From: Litchfieldella xinjiangensis
GTDB taxonomy: Bacteria; Pseudomonadota; Gammaproteobacteria; Pseudomonadales; Halomonadaceae
Assembly: GCF_000759345.1 (NCBI RefSeq)
Contig: NZ_JPZL01000002.1
Coordinates: 248,001-312,000 of the forward strand
DNA: 64,000 nucleotides
Reading direction: 5' to 3'
Part shown: positions 63,273-64,000 of the stretch, piece after piece
Layout of the letters: each line of letters begins with the position of its first letter
Position numbering within the stretch: position 1 is the stretch's first letter
Notes under the pieces: model-generated
What the model was told of the DNA's origin: nothing
Seen by the model: the letters and a program-made list of their open reading frames with translations, nothing else
Databases searched by the model: none
Made by a program: the position numbers and the translations under genes

Positions 63273-64000
63273 GTGGCTCACGCCTACCTCGATGACGTAA
63301 AGACCTATCTACATACCCTTCAGGACACCCTTTGCCAGGCATTGGCAGCGGAGGATGGCCAGGGGGAATTCCAGGAAGATAGCTGGCAACGGGAAGAGGG
63401 CGGAGGTGGACGTTCGCGCGTGCTCGAGAACGGCCGTGTCTTCGAGAAAGGCGGGGTCAATTTTTCTCATGTCCATGGCGAACAGCTGCCACCCTCGGCC
63501 ACTGCGGCACGCCCCGAACTGGCGGGTCGCGGCTACCATGCCGTCGGCGTTTCCTGGGTGCTTCATCCGCATAATCCCCATGTGCCGACCAGCCATGGCA
63601 ACGTGCGCTTCTTCATCGCCGAGAAGGACGGGGAGGCACCGGTCTGGTGGTTCGGCGGTGGCTACGATCTGACGCCTTTCTATCCCGTTTGGGACGATGT
63701 CGTGCACTGGCACGAGACCGCCCGGCAGGCCTGTGAGCCGTTCGGCGAGACGGTCTATCCGCGCTACAAGGCCTGGTGCGACGAGTACTTCTATCTCAAG
63801 CATCGTGGCGAGACGCGCGGCGTCGGCGGGTTGTTCTTCGATGACCTCAACAGTGGCGGTTTCGAGGCCTGCTTCGCCTTCCAGCGTGCCGTGGGCGACA
63901 GTTTCCTCGACGCCTACCTGCCGATCGTCCGGCGGCGGCGGGACGCCGAGTACGGCGAGCACGAACGTGACTTCCAGGCCTATCGCCGCGGGCGCTACGT
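63273..64000 (+). CDS. hemF: Oxygen-dependent coproporphyrinogen III oxidase (cut by window end)
   Basis: The GTG at 63273 has GGAGG 4 bp upstream and the frame stays open to base 64000 (242 codons seen). Matching stretches include [54 protein letters not shown] and [17 protein letters not shown], all characteristic of HemF. It converts coproporphyrinogen III to protoporphyrinogen IX in haem synthesis. The last ~60 residues lie outside the window. Confidence 0.95.
   Translation, partial: MAHAYLDDVKTYLHTLQDTLCQALAAEDGQGEFQEDSWQREEGGGGRSRVLENGRVFEKGGVNFSHVHGEQLPPSATAARPELAGRGYHAVGVSWVLHPHNPHVPTSHGNVRFFIAEKDGEAPVWWFGGGYDLTPFYPVWDDVVHWHETARQACEPFGETVYPRYKAWCDEYFYLKHRGETRGVGGLFFDDLNSGGFEACFAFQRAVGDSFLDAYLPIVRRRRDAEYGEHERDFQAYRRGRY

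Noticed and set aside
1..64000. CRISPR arrays, rRNA or tRNA genes
   Set aside because: No regularly spaced direct repeats, rRNA-like blocks or tRNA cloverleaf signatures were noticed by reading; a dedicated scan was not possible.

Overview
The window looks like about 64 kb of chromosome from a halomonad-type gammaproteobacterium (Halomonas or a close relative). The backbone is GC-rich. Gene orders are typical of that group: nrdA-nrdB, pepA divergent from lptF-lptG, trkA-trkH, and dodecin/rsmB/fmt/def facing a LysM protein, dprA, tsaC and hemF. Two TrkH potassium-uptake subunits also fit a salt-adapted organism. The genus is an inference from gene content.

Layout. 1-2640 is backbone: an amidase tail, an SDR dehydrogenase, and a short-form 6-phosphogluconate dehydrogenase on the minus strand. 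About 2808-19895 is a 17-kb genomic island inserted near the 3' end of nrdB. A 169-bp direct repeat marks the ends: a headless nrdB 3' fragment with the original host terminator on the left, and the restored 3' end of the intact nrdB on the right. 19894-64000 is backbone again: ribonucleotide reductase, an RstAB-like two-component pair, MetR, envelope and lipoprotein genes, valS-holC-ilvE-pepA, lptFG, bfd-bfr, a NitT/TauT-type ABC transporter, tRNA-modification genes, potassium uptake, and the rsmB-fmt-def / dprA-tsaC-hemF group. The first and last genes are cut by the window edges.

The island has parts of different composition. Its left part (2.8-9.6 kb) is AT-rich. It carries an OGFr-domain protein, two divergent nucleases that look modification-dependent (an HNH enzyme and an Mrr-type enzyme), and a tightly overlapping two-gene module of unknown function at 6374-9588. 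The middle (10.0-17.6 kb) holds mobility and maintenance genes: a tyrosine integrase with an apparent internal deletion, a primase/helicase-like ATPase, a serine recombinase, DUF2787, DUF1232 and several unknowns. The right end has a lipoprotein, an AAA+ ATPase and a 51-residue basic protein starting 31 bp after the nrdB stop. Insertion moved the native nrdB terminator away, so read-through from the nrd operon may drive those last two genes.

The best candidate for an undescribed system is the 6374-9588 module. Its first protein (560 aa) has PH-like, TerB-like and glycine-zipper membrane regions. Its second (511 aa) appears to keep, in a divergent form, the Asp / His-His-Ser / His-Asp pattern of YdjM (DUF457) membrane metal-dependent hydrolases. 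It sits in a defence-like neighbourhood. A sensor or pore protein paired with a membrane-hydrolase effector is an inference from sequence patterns only. The AAA+ ATPase with its 51-aa partner is a second candidate.
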